From NCBI RefSeq assembly GCF_026261605.1, contig NZ_CP102486.1:1116001-1180000 (forward strand): 64,000 nt of DNA, in the 5' to 3' direction. The stretch comes from Dechloromonas sp. A34 (GTDB lineage: Bacteria > Pseudomonadota > Gammaproteobacteria > Burkholderiales > Rhodocyclaceae). Below the pieces are notes generated by a model. That model was not told the origin of the DNA. It made no database searches and saw only the letters and a program-made list of their open reading frames with translations. Shown here piece by piece: positions 50,320 through 59,865 of this stretch. Each line of letters starts with the position of its first letter. The stretch's first letter is position 1. Both the position numbers and the translations under genes were made by a program.

Positions 50320-51024
50320 CTAGACATTCCGTGCTTCATTTGGCCAGCCAAACCCCTCCAGGCCCGCCAACACCTGAAGCGCCCCCCGAAAATCCTGCCC
50401 TGCCGTGTATTCGCTGACCGTGACCACGGTCGGTATCCCCGCGCCCAGGGCGGCGCGCAGGCCGTTGGCTGAATCTTCGATGGCGAGGCAGGCGCCGCCC
50501 GGCAGGCCGAGTCGTGCGAGTACCCAGTGGTAGATATCCGGCGCCGGCTTCTTGGCCGGCACGACGTCGCCGGCGCCGATTACCTCAAACCACTCCGCTG
50601 AGTCCGGGGCCAGGCTGGCGCGGAGCAGGGCGGCGACGTTTTCCGGCGAGGTGGTGGTGGCGATCGCCAGCCGGATGCCGGCCCGCCGGGCGGCGGCGAT
50701 CAGTTCGGCAACGCCGGGGCGCAGCGGCAGTTTCCCTTGCTCGACCCGGCGGACGTAGTGCGCCGTCTTGGCGGCGTGCAGCTTTTTCATCAGATCATCG
50801 AAGTCAGGCCGCGCCGCGATGGCCGGGGCCTGGCGTTCGGCATAGTGGCGGATACGCTCCTTGCCGCCGGTGATGTCGAGCAGGCGGCCGTAGCTTTCGG
50901 CGTCCCAGTGCCAGTCCAGGGCGTGCTCGGCAAAGGCCTGGTTGAAAGCCGGGCGGTGGCCGTCGCGCTCGGTTTCGGCCAGCGTGCCATCGACATCGAA
51001 GATGATTGCCTGGGGGCGTTTCAT
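50320..51024 (-). CDS. cbbY: HAD-family phosphatase CbbY
   Basis: CbbY-type HAD enzymes dephosphorylate xylulose-1,5-bisphosphate, an inhibitor of RuBisCO. The product (234 residues from ATG 51024) has motif [21 protein letters not shown], motif II ATTTS and motif [14 protein letters not shown] and [12 protein letters not shown]. The ATG at 51024 was chosen because the residues before it show no family likeness. It is divergent from cbbF and shares its 178-bp control region. Phosphoglycolate phosphatase (CbbZ) is less likely from the motif-I flank. Confidence 0.88.
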   Translation of the reverse strand: MKRPQAIIFDVDGTLAETERDGHRPAFNQAFAEHALDWHWDAESYGRLLDITGGKERIRHYAERQAPAIAARPDFDDLMKKLHAAKTAHYVRRVEQGKLPLRPGVAELIAAARRAGIRLAIATTTSPENVAALLRASLAPDSAEWFEVIGAGDVVPAKKPAPDIYHWVLARLGLPGGACLAIEDSANGLRAALGAGIPTVVTVSEYTAGQDFRGALQVLAGLEGFGWPNEARNV

Positions 51025-51097
51025 GCCAAAAACGATAGCCGCCTGCCGGGGCGGGCGCCAGTCAGGATTGCTGAAGTCGATCTTAAGTGGATTTCGT

Positions 51098-51147
51098 ATT
51101 AAGCAATCTATTAACCACTCAGTAAAAAACACTGACTATTGCTTAAT
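51098..51147. promoter_or_regulatory. Inverted repeat, candidate CbbR operator of the cbbF operon
   Basis: ATTAAGCAAT at 51098-51107 and its exact complement ATTGCTTAAT at 51138-51147 are separated by 30 bp, a centre distance of 40 bp or about four helical turns. They lie in the AT-rich gap between divergent cbbY and cbbF, 56 bp from the cbbF ATG. The arms contain LysR-style T...A elements. Confidence 0.5.
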
Positions 51148-51202
51148 TAATAATAGTCTTATCTTTACGTTCATCGCGGTAAGGCTATCGACAGGAGTCA
51201 TC

Positions 51203-52276
51203 ATGCAATTCGGACGCACCACGCTTTCCAAATTCGTCATCGAGCAAGCCCGGCTGCAGAACAGCGAGCTCGGTGCCCTGCTCATCGACGTCGCCGCCGC
51301 GGTCAAGACGATTTCCGCAATGGTCGGCAAGGGGGCGCTGGGCGGCAACCTCGGCGCGCTGGACAGCACCAATGTCCAGGGCGAGGTCCAGAAGAAGCTC
51401 GACGTGCTGACCAACGAGGCAATCCTGCGCCATTGCGAGTGGGGCGGCCAGCTGGCCGGCATGGCTTCCGAGGAGATGGACGAGCCCTATGCCATCCCCA
51501 ACGAATACCCGCGCGGCCGCTACCTGCTGGTTTTCGATCCGCTGGACGGCTCCTCGAACAGCGACGTCAATGTCTCGGTCGGCACCATCTTCTCGATCTT
51601 CGCCCGGCCGACTGCCGGCGACGCCCAGCCCGGCGACTACCTGCGCCCCGGCTGCGAACAACTGGCCGCCGGCTACGCCATCTACGGCCCATCGACGATG
51701 ATGGTGCTGACCCTCGGCAATGGCACGCACGGCTTCACGCTGGACCGCGAGAACGGCAATTTCATCCTGACCCACCCGGATATCCGGGTTCCGGAAGAGA
51801 CCACCGAATTCGCCATCAACAGCTCGAACGAGCGTTTCTGGGAGCCGCCGGTGCAGCGCTACGTCAGCGAGTGCAAGGCCGGCAAGACCGGTGTCCGCGC
51901 CACCGACTTCAACATGCGCTGGATCGCCTCGATGGTTGCCGAGGTGCACCGCATCCTGATCCGTGGCGGCATCTTCATGTATCCCAAGGACAGCAAGGAC
52001 CCGAGCAAGCCCGGGCGGCTGCGCCTGCTCTACGAAGCCAACCCGATGGCGATGCTGATCGAGCAGGCCGGCGGGGCGGCCAGTACCGGCCGCCAGCGCA
52101 TCCTCGACGTGCAGCCGGAGGCCCTGCACCAGCGCGTGCCGGTGATCCTCGGTTCGAAAAATGAAGTGGAGCGCCTGGAGCGCTACCACCGCGATTACGA
52201 CAATGGCAGCGACCGCCCCTTCGTTTCGCCGCTGTTCGCCGAACGCTCGCTGTTCCGCGACGAATCGCACGCCTGA
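51203..52276 (+). CDS. cbbF: Fructose-1,6-bisphosphatase class I
   Basis: CbbF hydrolyses fructose-1,6-bisphosphate (and often sedoheptulose-1,7-bisphosphate) in the regenerative half of the Calvin cycle. The product (357 residues from ATG 51203, ribosome site CAGGAG) has the metal-binding motif [13 protein letters not shown] near residue 112 and the active-site RYVSECKAG and [15 protein letters not shown] segments. It is first in cbbF-cbbP-cbbT-cbbG-cbbA. Confidence 0.95.
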   Translation: MQFGRTTLSKFVIEQARLQNSELGALLIDVAAAVKTISAMVGKGALGGNLGALDSTNVQGEVQKKLDVLTNEAILRHCEWGGQLAGMASEEMDEPYAIPNEYPRGRYLLVFDPLDGSSNSDVNVSVGTIFSIFARPTAGDAQPGDYLRPGCEQLAAGYAIYGPSTMMVLTLGNGTHGFTLDRENGNFILTHPDIRVPEETTEFAINSSNERFWEPPVQRYVSECKAGKTGVRATDFNMRWIASMVAEVHRILIRGGIFMYPKDSKDPSKPGRLRLLYEANPMAMLIEQAGGAASTGRQRILDVQPEALHQRVPVILGSKNEVERLERYHRDYDNGSDRPFVSPLFAERSLFRDESHA

Positions 52277-52299
52277 ATTCACAGTTAAGGGAGAGAGTC

Positions 52300-53172
52300 A
52301 TGTCCGTCAAACACCCGATCATCGCCATCACCGGCTCGTCCGGCGCCGGCACCAGCACGGTAATGCAGAGCTTTCAGCACATCTTCCGCCGCGAGCAGTT
52401 GAAGGCGCAGATCGTCGAGGGCGATTCCTTCCACCGCTACGACCGGCTGGCCATGCGCGCCGAAATGAAAGCCCAGGAAGAGGCGGGCAACCGCAACTTC
52501 AGCCACTTCGGCCCGGAAGCCAACCTGCTCAAGGAGCTGCAGCAACTCTTCGTCAGCTACGGCCAGCACGGCGGCGGCCAGGTCCGAAAATACCTGCACG
52601 ATGCCGGCGAGGCCGAGCCTTTCGGCCAGGAGCCGGGCACCTTCACGCCCTGGCAGGACATCAGCGAAGCCACCGACCTGATGTTCTACGAAGGGCTGCA
52701 CGGCGCTTATGCCGATGAGACCATCGACATCGCCAAACAGGTCGATCTCTGCATCGGCGTCGTCCCCACCATCAATCTGGAGTGGATCCAGAAGCTGCAC
52801 CGCGACCAGAAAATGCGCGGCTATTCGCAGGAGGCGGTGACCGACACCATCCTGCGCCGCATGCCGGACTACGTCAGCCACCTCTGCCCGCAGTTCTCGC
52901 GCACCCACGTCAATTTCCAGCGCGTGCCGATCGTCGATACCTCTAACCCCTTCATCGCCCGCGACATCCCGAGCGCCGACGAAAGCATGGTGGTGATCCG
53001 CTTCGCCAACCCGAAGGGCATCGACTTCCAGTATCTGGTCAGCATCCTGCACGGCGGCATGATGACCCGCCCGAACACGCTGGTCGTGCCCGGCGGCAAG
53101 ATGGGCCTCGCCATGCAGATGATCTTCACGCCGATGATCCTGCGCCTGATGGACCAGAAGCGCCGCGCCTGA
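52300..53172 (+). CDS. cbbP: Phosphoribulokinase
   Basis: PRK phosphorylates ribulose-5-phosphate to the RuBisCO substrate and is a hallmark of the Calvin cycle. The 290-residue product is the proteobacterial (octameric) type, with P-loop GSSGAGTST at residues 12-20 and the substrate motifs EGDSFHRYDR and FYEGLHGAY. It follows cbbF by 23 bases with a GGGAGAGAG ribosome site. Confidence 0.97.
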   Translation: MSVKHPIIAITGSSGAGTSTVMQSFQHIFRREQLKAQIVEGDSFHRYDRLAMRAEMKAQEEAGNRNFSHFGPEANLLKELQQLFVSYGQHGGGQVRKYLHDAGEAEPFGQEPGTFTPWQDISEATDLMFYEGLHGAYADETIDIAKQVDLCIGVVPTINLEWIQKLHRDQKMRGYSQEAVTDTILRRMPDYVSHLCPQFSRTHVNFQRVPIVDTSNPFIARDIPSADESMVVIRFANPKGIDFQYLVSILHGGMMTRPNTLVVPGGKMGLAMQMIFTPMILRLMDQKRRA

Positions 53173-53193
53173 CCAAAGAACAAGGAGAGAGAC

Positions 53194-55230
53194 ATGAGTG
53201 AACCGATTTCCCGCCGCGAGCTGGCCAACGCCGTCCGCTTCCTCGCCATCGATGCGGTCGAAAAAGCCAAGTCCGGCCACCCCGGCGCCCCGATGGGCAT
53301 GGCCGACATCGCCGAAGTGCTGTGGCGCGACCACCTGAAACACAACCCGGCCAATCCGGCCTGGGGAGACCGCGACCGCTTCGTGCTCTCGAACGGCCAC
53401 GCCTCGATGCTGCTCTATGCGTTGCTCCACCTGACCGGCTACGACCTGCCGCTGAGCGAACTGAAAAACTTCCGCCAACTCGGCAGCAAGACCGCCGGCC
53501 ATCCGGAAGTCGGCCATACGCCGGGCGTCGAGACCACCACCGGGCCGCTCGGCCAGGGCCTGGCCAACGCGGTCGGCATGGCGCTCGCTGAGAAGCTGCT
53601 GGCCCAGCAGTTCAACCGCCCCGGTTTTCCCGTGGTCGATCACCGGACCTGGGTCTTCCTTGGCGACGGCTGCCTGATGGAAGGCATCAGCCATGAGGCC
53701 TGCTCGCTGGCCGGCGTCTGGGGGCTGGACAAGCTGGTCTGCTTCTACGACGACAACGGCATCTCGATCGACGGCCATGTCGAGGGCTGGTTCCGCGACG
53801 ACACGGTAGCCCGTTTCCGGGCCTACGGTTGGAACGTCATCGGCCCGCTCAACGGCCACAACAGCCGCGCCATCGAAGAGGCCATCGCGACCGCCAGGCA
53901 GGGCAACGGCCAGCCGACGCTGATCGTCTGCCGGACCACGATCGGCTGGGGCGCGCCGCACAAGGCCGGCTCGCATGACGTACATGGCGCCCCGCTCGGT
54001 GCCGACGAGAGTGCGGCTACCCGCAGTGCCCTCGGCTGGCCCTACGGCGCTTTCGAGGTGCCCGAAGCCATCCGTCAGGCCTGGGATGGCCGCACTGCCG
54101 GCGCCGCCGCCGAAGCCGGCTGGAACGACCTGTTCGCCCGCTACCGCGCCAGCTTCCCGGAACTGGCCGGCGAATACGAACGGCGCATGGCGGGCGGCCT
54201 GCCGAGCGACTGGGCCGACATCCGCCGCCGCCTGGTCGACCGCGCCAGCGACCGCCAGGGTGCCATCGCCACCCGCAAATCCTCGCAAAACTGCCTCGAC
54301 CTGCTGGTCGAACGGGTTCCCGAACTGCTCGGCGGCTCGGCGGACCTCACCGGCTCCAACCTGACCGCCGGCAAGACCAGCCGCGCCTGGCACAACACGC
54401 CGCCCGAGGAGGTGCCCAACTACCTGTCCTACGGCGTGCGCGAATTCGGCATGGCGGCGATCATCAACGGCGTCGCCCTGCATCGCGGCCTCGTCCCCTA
54501 CGCCGGCACTTTTGCCGTCTTCTCCGACTACGCCCGCAACGCCATCCGGATGAGCGCCCTGATGCAGCAGCGCGTCGTTCATGTCCTGACCCACGACTCG
54601 ATCGGCCTCGGCGAGGACGGCCCGACTCACCAGCCGATCGAGCACGCCGCCAGCCTGCGCCTGATTCCCGGCCTCGACCTCTGGCGGCCGTGCGACGAGC
54701 TGGAAACCGCCGTCGCCTGGACCCTGGCTCTGGAGCGCCAGGACGGCCCCTCGGCCCTGATGCTGTCGCGCCAGAACCTGCCGCAATACAGCGCGATGGC
54801 CGGCAAGGCCGACGACATTAGGCGCGGCGGCTACATCCTGGCCGAAGGCGACGGCCCGCTGCAGGCGGTGATCATCGCCACCGGCTCGGAAGTCGCGCTC
54901 GCCATGCAGGCCCAGGCCGAACTCAAGGCCCAGGGCGTCGCCGTGCGCGTCGTCTCGATGCCCTGCACGCAGCGTTTCGACCGCCAGCCGGTGGCCTGGA
55001 AGAAACAGGTGCTGCCGAGCGATGTCTGCCGCATCGCCATCGAAGCCGGCCATCCCGATCTCTGGCACAAGTACGTCGGGCTCGACGGCGAGGTGCTGGG
55101 CATCGCGTCCTTCGGCGCCTCGGGGCCGGCTGCCGCGCTCTACGAGCACTTCGGCCTGACCGCCGGACATCTGGTGCAGACGGTACTGCGCACCATCGCC
55201 AGCTCGGGCGGCAACGACGGCGACTTTTAA
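53194..55230 (+). CDS. cbbT: Transketolase
   Basis: CbbT transfers two-carbon units in pentose regeneration using thiamine diphosphate. The 678-residue product has [14 protein letters not shown] at the start, the ThDP motif [18 protein letters not shown] near residue 157 and the C-terminal domain [15 protein letters not shown]. It begins 21 bases after cbbP. Length and motifs are those of full bacterial transketolases. Confidence 0.97.
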   Translation: MSEPISRRELANAVRFLAIDAVEKAKSGHPGAPMGMADIAEVLWRDHLKHNPANPAWGDRDRFVLSNGHASMLLYALLHLTGYDLPLSELKNFRQLGSKTAGHPEVGHTPGVETTTGPLGQGLANAVGMALAEKLLAQQFNRPGFPVVDHRTWVFLGDGCLMEGISHEACSLAGVWGLDKLVCFYDDNGISIDGHVEGWFRDDTVARFRAYGWNVIGPLNGHNSRAIEEAIATARQGNGQPTLIVCRTTIGWGAPHKAGSHDVHGAPLGADESAATRSALGWPYGAFEVPEAIRQAWDGRTAGAAAEAGWNDLFARYRASFPELAGEYERRMAGGLPSDWADIRRRLVDRASDRQGAIATRKSSQNCLDLLVERVPELLGGSADLTGSNLTAGKTSRAWHNTPPEEVPNYLSYGVREFGMAAIINGVALHRGLVPYAGTFAVFSDYARNAIRMSALMQQRVVHVLTHDSIGLGEDGPTHQPIEHAASLRLIPGLDLWRPCDELETAVAWTLALERQDGPSALMLSRQNLPQYSAMAGKADDIRRGGYILAEGDGPLQAVIIATGSEVALAMQAQAELKAQGVAVRVVSMPCTQRFDRQPVAWKKQVLPSDVCRIAIEAGHPDLWHKYVGLDGEVLGIASFGASGPAAALYEHFGLTAGHLVQTVLRTIASSGGNDGDF

Positions 55231-55242
55231 CTAACGGACTTC

Positions 55243-55336
55243 CGTCATCCCCGTGCCAACGGGGATCCAGCACCAAAGGCATGGATTCCCGCACCCCAAG
55301 GGTACTTCCTTCGGGGCGCCTGCGCGGGAATGACGG
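55243..55336. repeat. Double palindromic repeat between cbbT and cbbG
   Basis: Two short hairpin units, each a TCATCCCCG...CGGGGATCC or GGATTCCCGC...GCGGGAATGA type, are set head to head, with CGTCAT and ATGACG at the outer ends. The same unit family occurs at the centre of the element at 46964-47525. It occupies most of the 152-bp gap between cbbT and cbbG and would form a strong hairpin in the operon mRNA. Confidence 0.8.
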
Positions 55337-55382
55337 GGCCCCTTTGCCCAAAGAATTCATCATCAAATCAGGAGACAACACC

Positions 55383-56387
55383 ATGCCTATACGGGTGGCA
55401 ATCAACGGCTTCGGCCGTATCGGACGCATGGCCTTCCGGGCCATCGCCCGGGAGGCGGAGTTCGCGGACCTCGAGATCGTCGGCATCAACGATCTGCTGG
55501 CCCCGGACTATCTCGCCTACATGCTTAAATACGACTCGGTGCATGGCAATTTCGCCGGCGAGGTTGCGGTCGACGGCGATCATCTGCTCGTCGATGGCCG
55601 GCGGATCCGGCTCAGCGCCGTCAAGGACCCGGCCGAGCTGAGGTGGGACGAGGTCGGGGCCGACGTCGTGATCGAGGCGACCGGGTTGTTCCTTACCCAG
55701 GACAGCTGCCGCAAACACCTCGTCGCCGGCGCCCGTAAGGTCGTCCAGTCGGCGCCGGCCAAGGACGAGACGCCGATGTTCGTCTATGGCGTCAATCACC
55801 AGAAGTACGCCGGTGAAGCCATCGTCTCGGCCGCCTCGTGCACGACCAATTGCCTGGCGCCGGTGGCCAAGGTGCTGCATGACCGCTTCGGCATCCGGCG
55901 CGGCCTGATGAGCACAGTGCATGCCGCCACCGCCACCCAGAAGACGGTCGACGGCCCGTCCGGCAAGGACTGGCGCGGCGGGCGCGGCATCCTGGAAAAC
56001 ATCATCCCGTCCTCGACCGGCGCCGCCAAGGCGGTCGGCAAGGTCATTCCGGAACTCGCCGGCAAGCTGACCGGCATGGCCTTCCGGGTGCCGACTTCCG
56101 ACGTTTCGGTTGTCGACCTGACCGTCGAGCTGCGCCAGGAAGCATCCTACGCCGACATCTGCCAGGCGATGCGGGAAGCCGCCGCCGGCGGCCTCAAGGG
56201 CGTGCTCGGCTACACCGACGACAAGGTCGTGTCGACCGACTTCCGCGGCTGCCGGATGCCCTCGGTCTTCGACGCCGGGGCCGGCATCGCGCTCGACCCG
56301 ACCTTCGTCAAGGTCGTCGCCTGGTACGACAACGAGTACGGCTACACCTGCAACCTGCTGCGCTTCCTGCAGCACGTCGCCGACTGA
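55383..56387 (+). CDS. cbbG: Glyceraldehyde-3-phosphate dehydrogenase
   Basis: In the Calvin cycle this enzyme reduces 1,3-bisphosphoglycerate to glyceraldehyde-3-phosphate. The product (334 residues from ATG 55383) begins [18 protein letters not shown] and has the catalytic cysteine C153 in [17 protein letters not shown] ribosome site supports the start; the open frame before it is the repeat element. No pgk follows, which is unusual for cbb operons. It precedes cbbA by 10 bases. Confidence 0.96.
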   Translation: MPIRVAINGFGRIGRMAFRAIAREAEFADLEIVGINDLLAPDYLAYMLKYDSVHGNFAGEVAVDGDHLLVDGRRIRLSAVKDPAELRWDEVGADVVIEATGLFLTQDSCRKHLVAGARKVVQSAPAKDETPMFVYGVNHQKYAGEAIVSAASCTTNCLAPVAKVLHDRFGIRRGLMSTVHAATATQKTVDGPSGKDWRGGRGILENIIPSSTGAAKAVGKVIPELAGKLTGMAFRVPTSDVSVVDLTVELRQEASYADICQAMREAAAGGLKGVLGYTDDKVVSTDFRGCRMPSVFDAGAGIALDPTFVKVVAWYDNEYGYTCNLLRFLQHVAD

Positions 56388-56397
56388 AAGGACCTCC

Positions 56398-57435
56398 ATG
56401 GCTCTGATTTCCCTGCGCCAGCTGCTCGACCACGCGGCCGAACACAGCTACGGCCTGCCCGCCTTCAACGTCAATAACCTGGAGCAGATCCAGGCCATCA
56501 TGCAGGCCGCCGCGGCCTGCGACAGCCCGGTCATCCTGCAGGCCTCGGCCGGGGCGCGCAATTACGCCGGCGAGCCTTTTCTCAGGAAGCTGGTCGAGGC
56601 CGCCATCGAACAGTATCCGGACATTCCGGTCTGCCTGCACCAGGACCACGGCACCTCGCCGGCCGTCTGCCAGCAATCGATGCGCAGCGGCTTCTCGAGC
56701 GTCATGATGGACGGCTCGCTGGGCCCAGACGGCAAGACGCCGGCCAGTTACGCCTACAACGTCCTGGTGACCAGCAAGGTGGTCGAGATGGCTCACGCCA
56801 TCGGCGTTTCGGTCGAAGGCGAACTCGGCTGCCTGGGCTCGCTGGAAACCGGCGAGGCGGGCGAGGAAGACGGCATCGGCGCCGCCGGCAAGCTCGACCA
56901 TGCGCAACTGCTGACCGATCCCGACGAGGCCGCCGACTTCGTCGCCCGGACCGGCGTCGATGCGCTGGCCATCGCCATCGGCACCAGCCACGGCGCCTAC
57001 AAGTTCACCCGGCCGCCGACCGGGGAGATCCTCGCCATCGACCGCATCAAGGCCATCCATGCCCGCATCCCGGATACCCATCTGGTGATGCACGGCTCGT
57101 CGTCGGTGCCGCAGGAATGGCTGGCGGTCATCCGCCAGTACGGCGGGCGGATCAAGGAAACCTATGGCGTGCCGGTCGCGGAGATCGTCGAGGGCATCCG
57201 CCACGGCGTGCGCAAGGTCAATATCGACACCGACATCCGGCTGGCGATGACCGGCGCCATGCGCCAGGCGATGGCCGAGAAGCCCGAGGAATTCGATCCG
57301 CGCGCTTTCCTGAAGGCGGCGGTAGTGGCCGCCCGCGACCTCTGCAAACTGCGCTTCGAGGCTTTCGGTGCGGCCGGGCAGGCCAGCCGGATCAAGCCGC
57401 TGGCGCTCGACAAAATGGTGGCGCGCTACCGCTAG
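56398..57435 (+). CDS. cbbA: Fructose-bisphosphate aldolase class II
   Basis: CbbA condenses dihydroxyacetone phosphate with glyceraldehyde-3-phosphate (and erythrose-4-phosphate) in carbon regeneration. The 345-residue product is the CbbA-type class II enzyme: CLHQDHG with zinc-binding H84 region, [10 protein letters not shown], and the zinc ligands and glycine loop in GTSHGAYKF and VMHGSSSVP. It ends the main cbb operon and is followed by a terminator. Confidence 0.96.
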   Translation: MALISLRQLLDHAAEHSYGLPAFNVNNLEQIQAIMQAAAACDSPVILQASAGARNYAGEPFLRKLVEAAIEQYPDIPVCLHQDHGTSPAVCQQSMRSGFSSVMMDGSLGPDGKTPASYAYNVLVTSKVVEMAHAIGVSVEGELGCLGSLETGEAGEEDGIGAAGKLDHAQLLTDPDEAADFVARTGVDALAIAIGTSHGAYKFTRPPTGEILAIDRIKAIHARIPDTHLVMHGSSSVPQEWLAVIRQYGGRIKETYGVPVAEIVEGIRHGVRKVNIDTDIRLAMTGAMRQAMAEKPEEFDPRAFLKAAVVAARDLCKLRFEAFGAAGQASRIKPLALDKMVARYR

Positions 57436-57479
57436 CGCGTCACGCAAGCAGCTTCACTCTGCGAGCTTGCGTCGTTTTC

Positions 57480-57498
57480 GGCCCCGCTTGTCGGGGCC
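57480..57498 (+). terminator. Terminator after cbbA
   Basis: A 7-bp GC stem (57480-57486 with 57492-57498) is followed by ATTTTTTG. It stands only 23 bases before the rpe start, so rpe may be separated from, or only partly co-expressed with, the cbb operon. Confidence 0.85.
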
Positions 57499-57520
57499 AT
57501 TTTTTGCGATGGAGAAGCCC

Positions 57521-58225
57521 ATGAGCCAAGCCGATTTCATCATCGCGCCGAGCATCCTTTCCGCCAACTTCGCCAAGCTCGGCGAGGAGGTGGCCAATGT
57601 CATCGCGTCCGGCGCCGACTGGATCCACTTCGACGTGATGGACAACCACTACGTCCCCAACCTGACCATCGGGCCGCTGGTTTGCGAGGCGATCCGGCCG
57701 TGCACGACGGCCCCGATCGACGTCCACCTGATGGTCAAGCCGGTGGATCGCATCATTCCCGATTTCGCCAAGGCCGGCGCCAACATCATCACCTTCCACC
57801 CGGAAGCCGCCGAGCACGTGGACCGCAGCCTGGCGCTGATCCGCGATGCCGGCTGCCAAGGCGGCCTGGTCTTCAACCCTGCGACGCCGCTCGATTACCT
57901 GGACTACGTGCTCGACAAGGTCGACGTCGTGCTGTTGATGAGCGTCAATCCCGGCTTCGGCGGCCAGAAATTCATTCCCGGCACGCTGGCCAAGGCCCGC
58001 CAGGCGCGGGCCAAACTCGACGCCTATGAAAAGGACAGCGGCCGGCGTATCCGTCTCGAGATCGACGGTGGCGTGAACGTCGCCAACATTGCCGGCATCG
58101 CCCGCGCCGGCGTCGATGCCTTCGTCGCCGGCTCCGCCGTCTACGGTGCCGGCCAGGACAGCGACCCGCATCGCTACGATTCGATCATCGGCGCCCTGCG
58201 TCGGGCGCTGCGCGAAGCGTTGTGA
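57521..58225 (+). CDS. rpe: Ribulose-phosphate 3-epimerase
   Basis: Rpe interconverts xylulose-5-phosphate and ribulose-5-phosphate, feeding PRK. The product (234 residues from ATG 57521) has [15 protein letters not shown], the metal and catalytic segments [17 protein letters not shown] and HLMV, and [15 protein letters not shown] 57521 was chosen because GGAG lies six bases before it; an ATG four codons earlier would lie within that spacing. It follows the cbbA terminator by 22 bases. Confidence 0.96.
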   Translation: MSQADFIIAPSILSANFAKLGEEVANVIASGADWIHFDVMDNHYVPNLTIGPLVCEAIRPCTTAPIDVHLMVKPVDRIIPDFAKAGANIITFHPEAAEHVDRSLALIRDAGCQGGLVFNPATPLDYLDYVLDKVDVVLLMSVNPGFGGQKFIPGTLAKARQARAKLDAYEKDSGRRIRLEIDGGVNVANIAGIARAGVDAFVAGSAVYGAGQDSDPHRYDSIIGALRRALREAL

Positions 58226-58260
58226 TGCGGGCCGGCCAAGCGCGCGCGCCGCGCCGCGGC

Positions 58261-58848
58261 TCAGGAGGGTTTGCGCCCGGCTGCCGTCTGTGCCGTATTG
58301 CTGGGCGGTGGCGTGTAGTCGGGGACCTTGTTCTTGACCGCCGGCTGGGCCATCAGGTAGGCATAAACGGCGCGCAAGTCCTTCTCCGGCAGCGCGGACA
58401 GGGCTTGCCAGGGCATCGGCGGCAGGATCGGGCGGGCGACCCCGACATGCTTGCCGGTGCGCATGGCCTGGATGAAGTCGCGCTGCGTCCAGGCCCCGAT
58501 GCCAGTTTCGCGGTCGGGCGTCAGATTGGCGGAGTAGGTCATGCCCCAGGGGCCGACGAAGGCGGTCATCGTCGCCGAGCCGGCCCAGTTCCATTCGGCG
58601 GCCAGCTTGGGCGGGGGCGGCAGTTGCAGGGTTTCCGGGTGGCCGGAGAGGCCGCGCGCAAGGTCCTTTTCCGGGCCGTTCGGCCCCATCTTGAACGGCG
58701 TGTGGCAATCCATGCAGCCGCCGACGCCGACCAGCAGGGCGCCGCGCTTGACGAGGGCGTCCCGGCCTTCGGCCTGGGCAGGTGTTTGGAAAAGGGTGCA
58801 GGCGAGGGCGGCTGCGGTGAGGGTGATCTGTTTGAGGTTGGGATGCAT
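58261..58848 (-). CDS. Monohaem cytochrome c, exported
   Basis: The 195-residue product has a signal peptide ending near PAQA and one haem-binding motif CMDCH near residue 45, with a possible distal methionine in PPMPW late in the chain. It resembles the cytochrome c subunits that accept electrons from membrane or periplasmic dehydrogenases. It is 39 bases downstream of the E1 beta gene on the same strand, in what looks like one operon. Its electron donor is unknown. Confidence 0.85.
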   Translation of the reverse strand: MHPNLKQITLTAAALACTLFQTPAQAEGRDALVKRGALLVGVGGCMDCHTPFKMGPNGPEKDLARGLSGHPETLQLPPPPKLAAEWNWAGSATMTAFVGPWGMTYSANLTPDRETGIGAWTQRDFIQAMRTGKHVGVARPILPPMPWQALSALPEKDLRAVYAYLMAQPAVKNKVPDYTPPPSNTAQTAAGRKPS

Positions 58849-58887
58849 TGTGATGACTCCGTTGTTATCGATGTGAGAGCTTGAAAA

Positions 58888-59856
58888 TCAGGCGGTTTGC
58901 AGGTTGCACAGCCGCGCCGCGGCCGCGGCGATGGCTTCGGCCTGGGGCACGAAAGCCTGTTCCAGCGGGTAGCTGGCGGCGACCGGGGCATCCGGCCCGC
59001 CGAGGCGGACGATCGGTGCTTTGAGGGCGGCAAAGGCTTCTTCGGCGACCACGGCGGCGATCTCGGCACCGACGCCGCACAGGCGGTTGGCCTCATGGAC
59101 GACGACCAGGCGCCCGGTCTTGTGCACCGAGGCGAGTACGGTGGCGGTGTCCAGCGGCTTCAGGCTGCGCAGGTCGATGACTTCGGCGGCGATGCCCTGG
59201 GCGGCCAAGCTGTCTGCCGCCTGCAGGCAGTGGTGCACGGTCTTGCCGTAGGAGACCAGGGTCACGTCGCGTCCGTCGCGGACGATGGTAGCCTGGCCCA
59301 GCGGCACCACCGTCTCCTCGGCCGGCACCTCGCCGGGCTGGTAGAGGAGGCCGATGTCGAGGAAGAAGAGCACCGGGTTGTCGTCGCGGATCGCCGCCTT
59401 GAGCAGGCCCTTGGCATCGGCCGGGGTGCTCGGCATGACCACCTTGAGACCGGGGCTGTGCACGAACCAGGCCTCGACGTTGTGGTTGTGCTGGGCGCCG
59501 ACGCCCCAGCCGGCGCCGGTCATGGCGAGGGTGACGAGGGGGAAGGAAAACTGGCCGCCGGACATGTAGCGCAGCTTGCCGGCGCTATTCACCAGTTCGT
59601 CCATGGCGTAGCAGAGGAAGGGCGCGAAGAGCAGGTCGATGACCGGGCGCAGGCCGCTGCCGGCGGCGCCGACCGCCGTGCCGGCGATGATGCCTTCGGC
59701 GAGCGGCGTGTTGCGAACGCGGCGGGCGCCGAATTCTTCGACCAGGTCGTGGCGTTTGGTGGCGATGCCTTCGCCGAAGGCGATGACATTGCGGTCGCGG
59801 CGCATTTCCTCGGTGAGGGCGGCGCCGACGGCATCGTAAAGGGTCAGGGTAGGCAT
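58888..59856 (-). CDS. Thiamine-diphosphate E1 beta subunit of a 2-oxo acid/acetoin dehydrogenase
   Basis: The 322-residue product matches E1 beta (PdhB/AcoB type): EMRRDRNVIAFGEGIA, GTAVGAAGSGLRPVIDLLF, AQHNHNVEAWFVHSPGLKVVMPSTPADAKGL (quoted as AQHNHN and HSPGLKVVMPSTPADA) and a C-terminal transketolase domain with LVVVHEANRL. It pairs with the alpha gene nine bases upstream. No E2 or E3 gene is adjacent, so pyruvate, acetoin or another substrate are all possible. Confidence 0.88.
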   Translation of the reverse strand: MPTLTLYDAVGAALTEEMRRDRNVIAFGEGIATKRHDLVEEFGARRVRNTPLAEGIIAGTAVGAAGSGLRPVIDLLFAPFLCYAMDELVNSAGKLRYMSGGQFSFPLVTLAMTGAGWGVGAQHNHNVEAWFVHSPGLKVVMPSTPADAKGLLKAAIRDDNPVLFFLDIGLLYQPGEVPAEETVVPLGQATIVRDGRDVTLVSYGKTVHHCLQAADSLAAQGIAAEVIDLRSLKPLDTATVLASVHKTGRLVVVHEANRLCGVGAEIAAVVAEEAFAALKAPIVRLGGPDAPVAASYPLEQAFVPQAEAIAAAAARLCNLQTA

Positions 59857-59865
59857 GCGGGTTCC

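Noticed and set aside
52285..55170. 961-codon open frame on the minus strand opposite cbbP and cbbT
   Set aside because: It is antisense to two clear enzyme genes in high-GC DNA and has no recognisable domain; its length reflects lack of stops in that phase.
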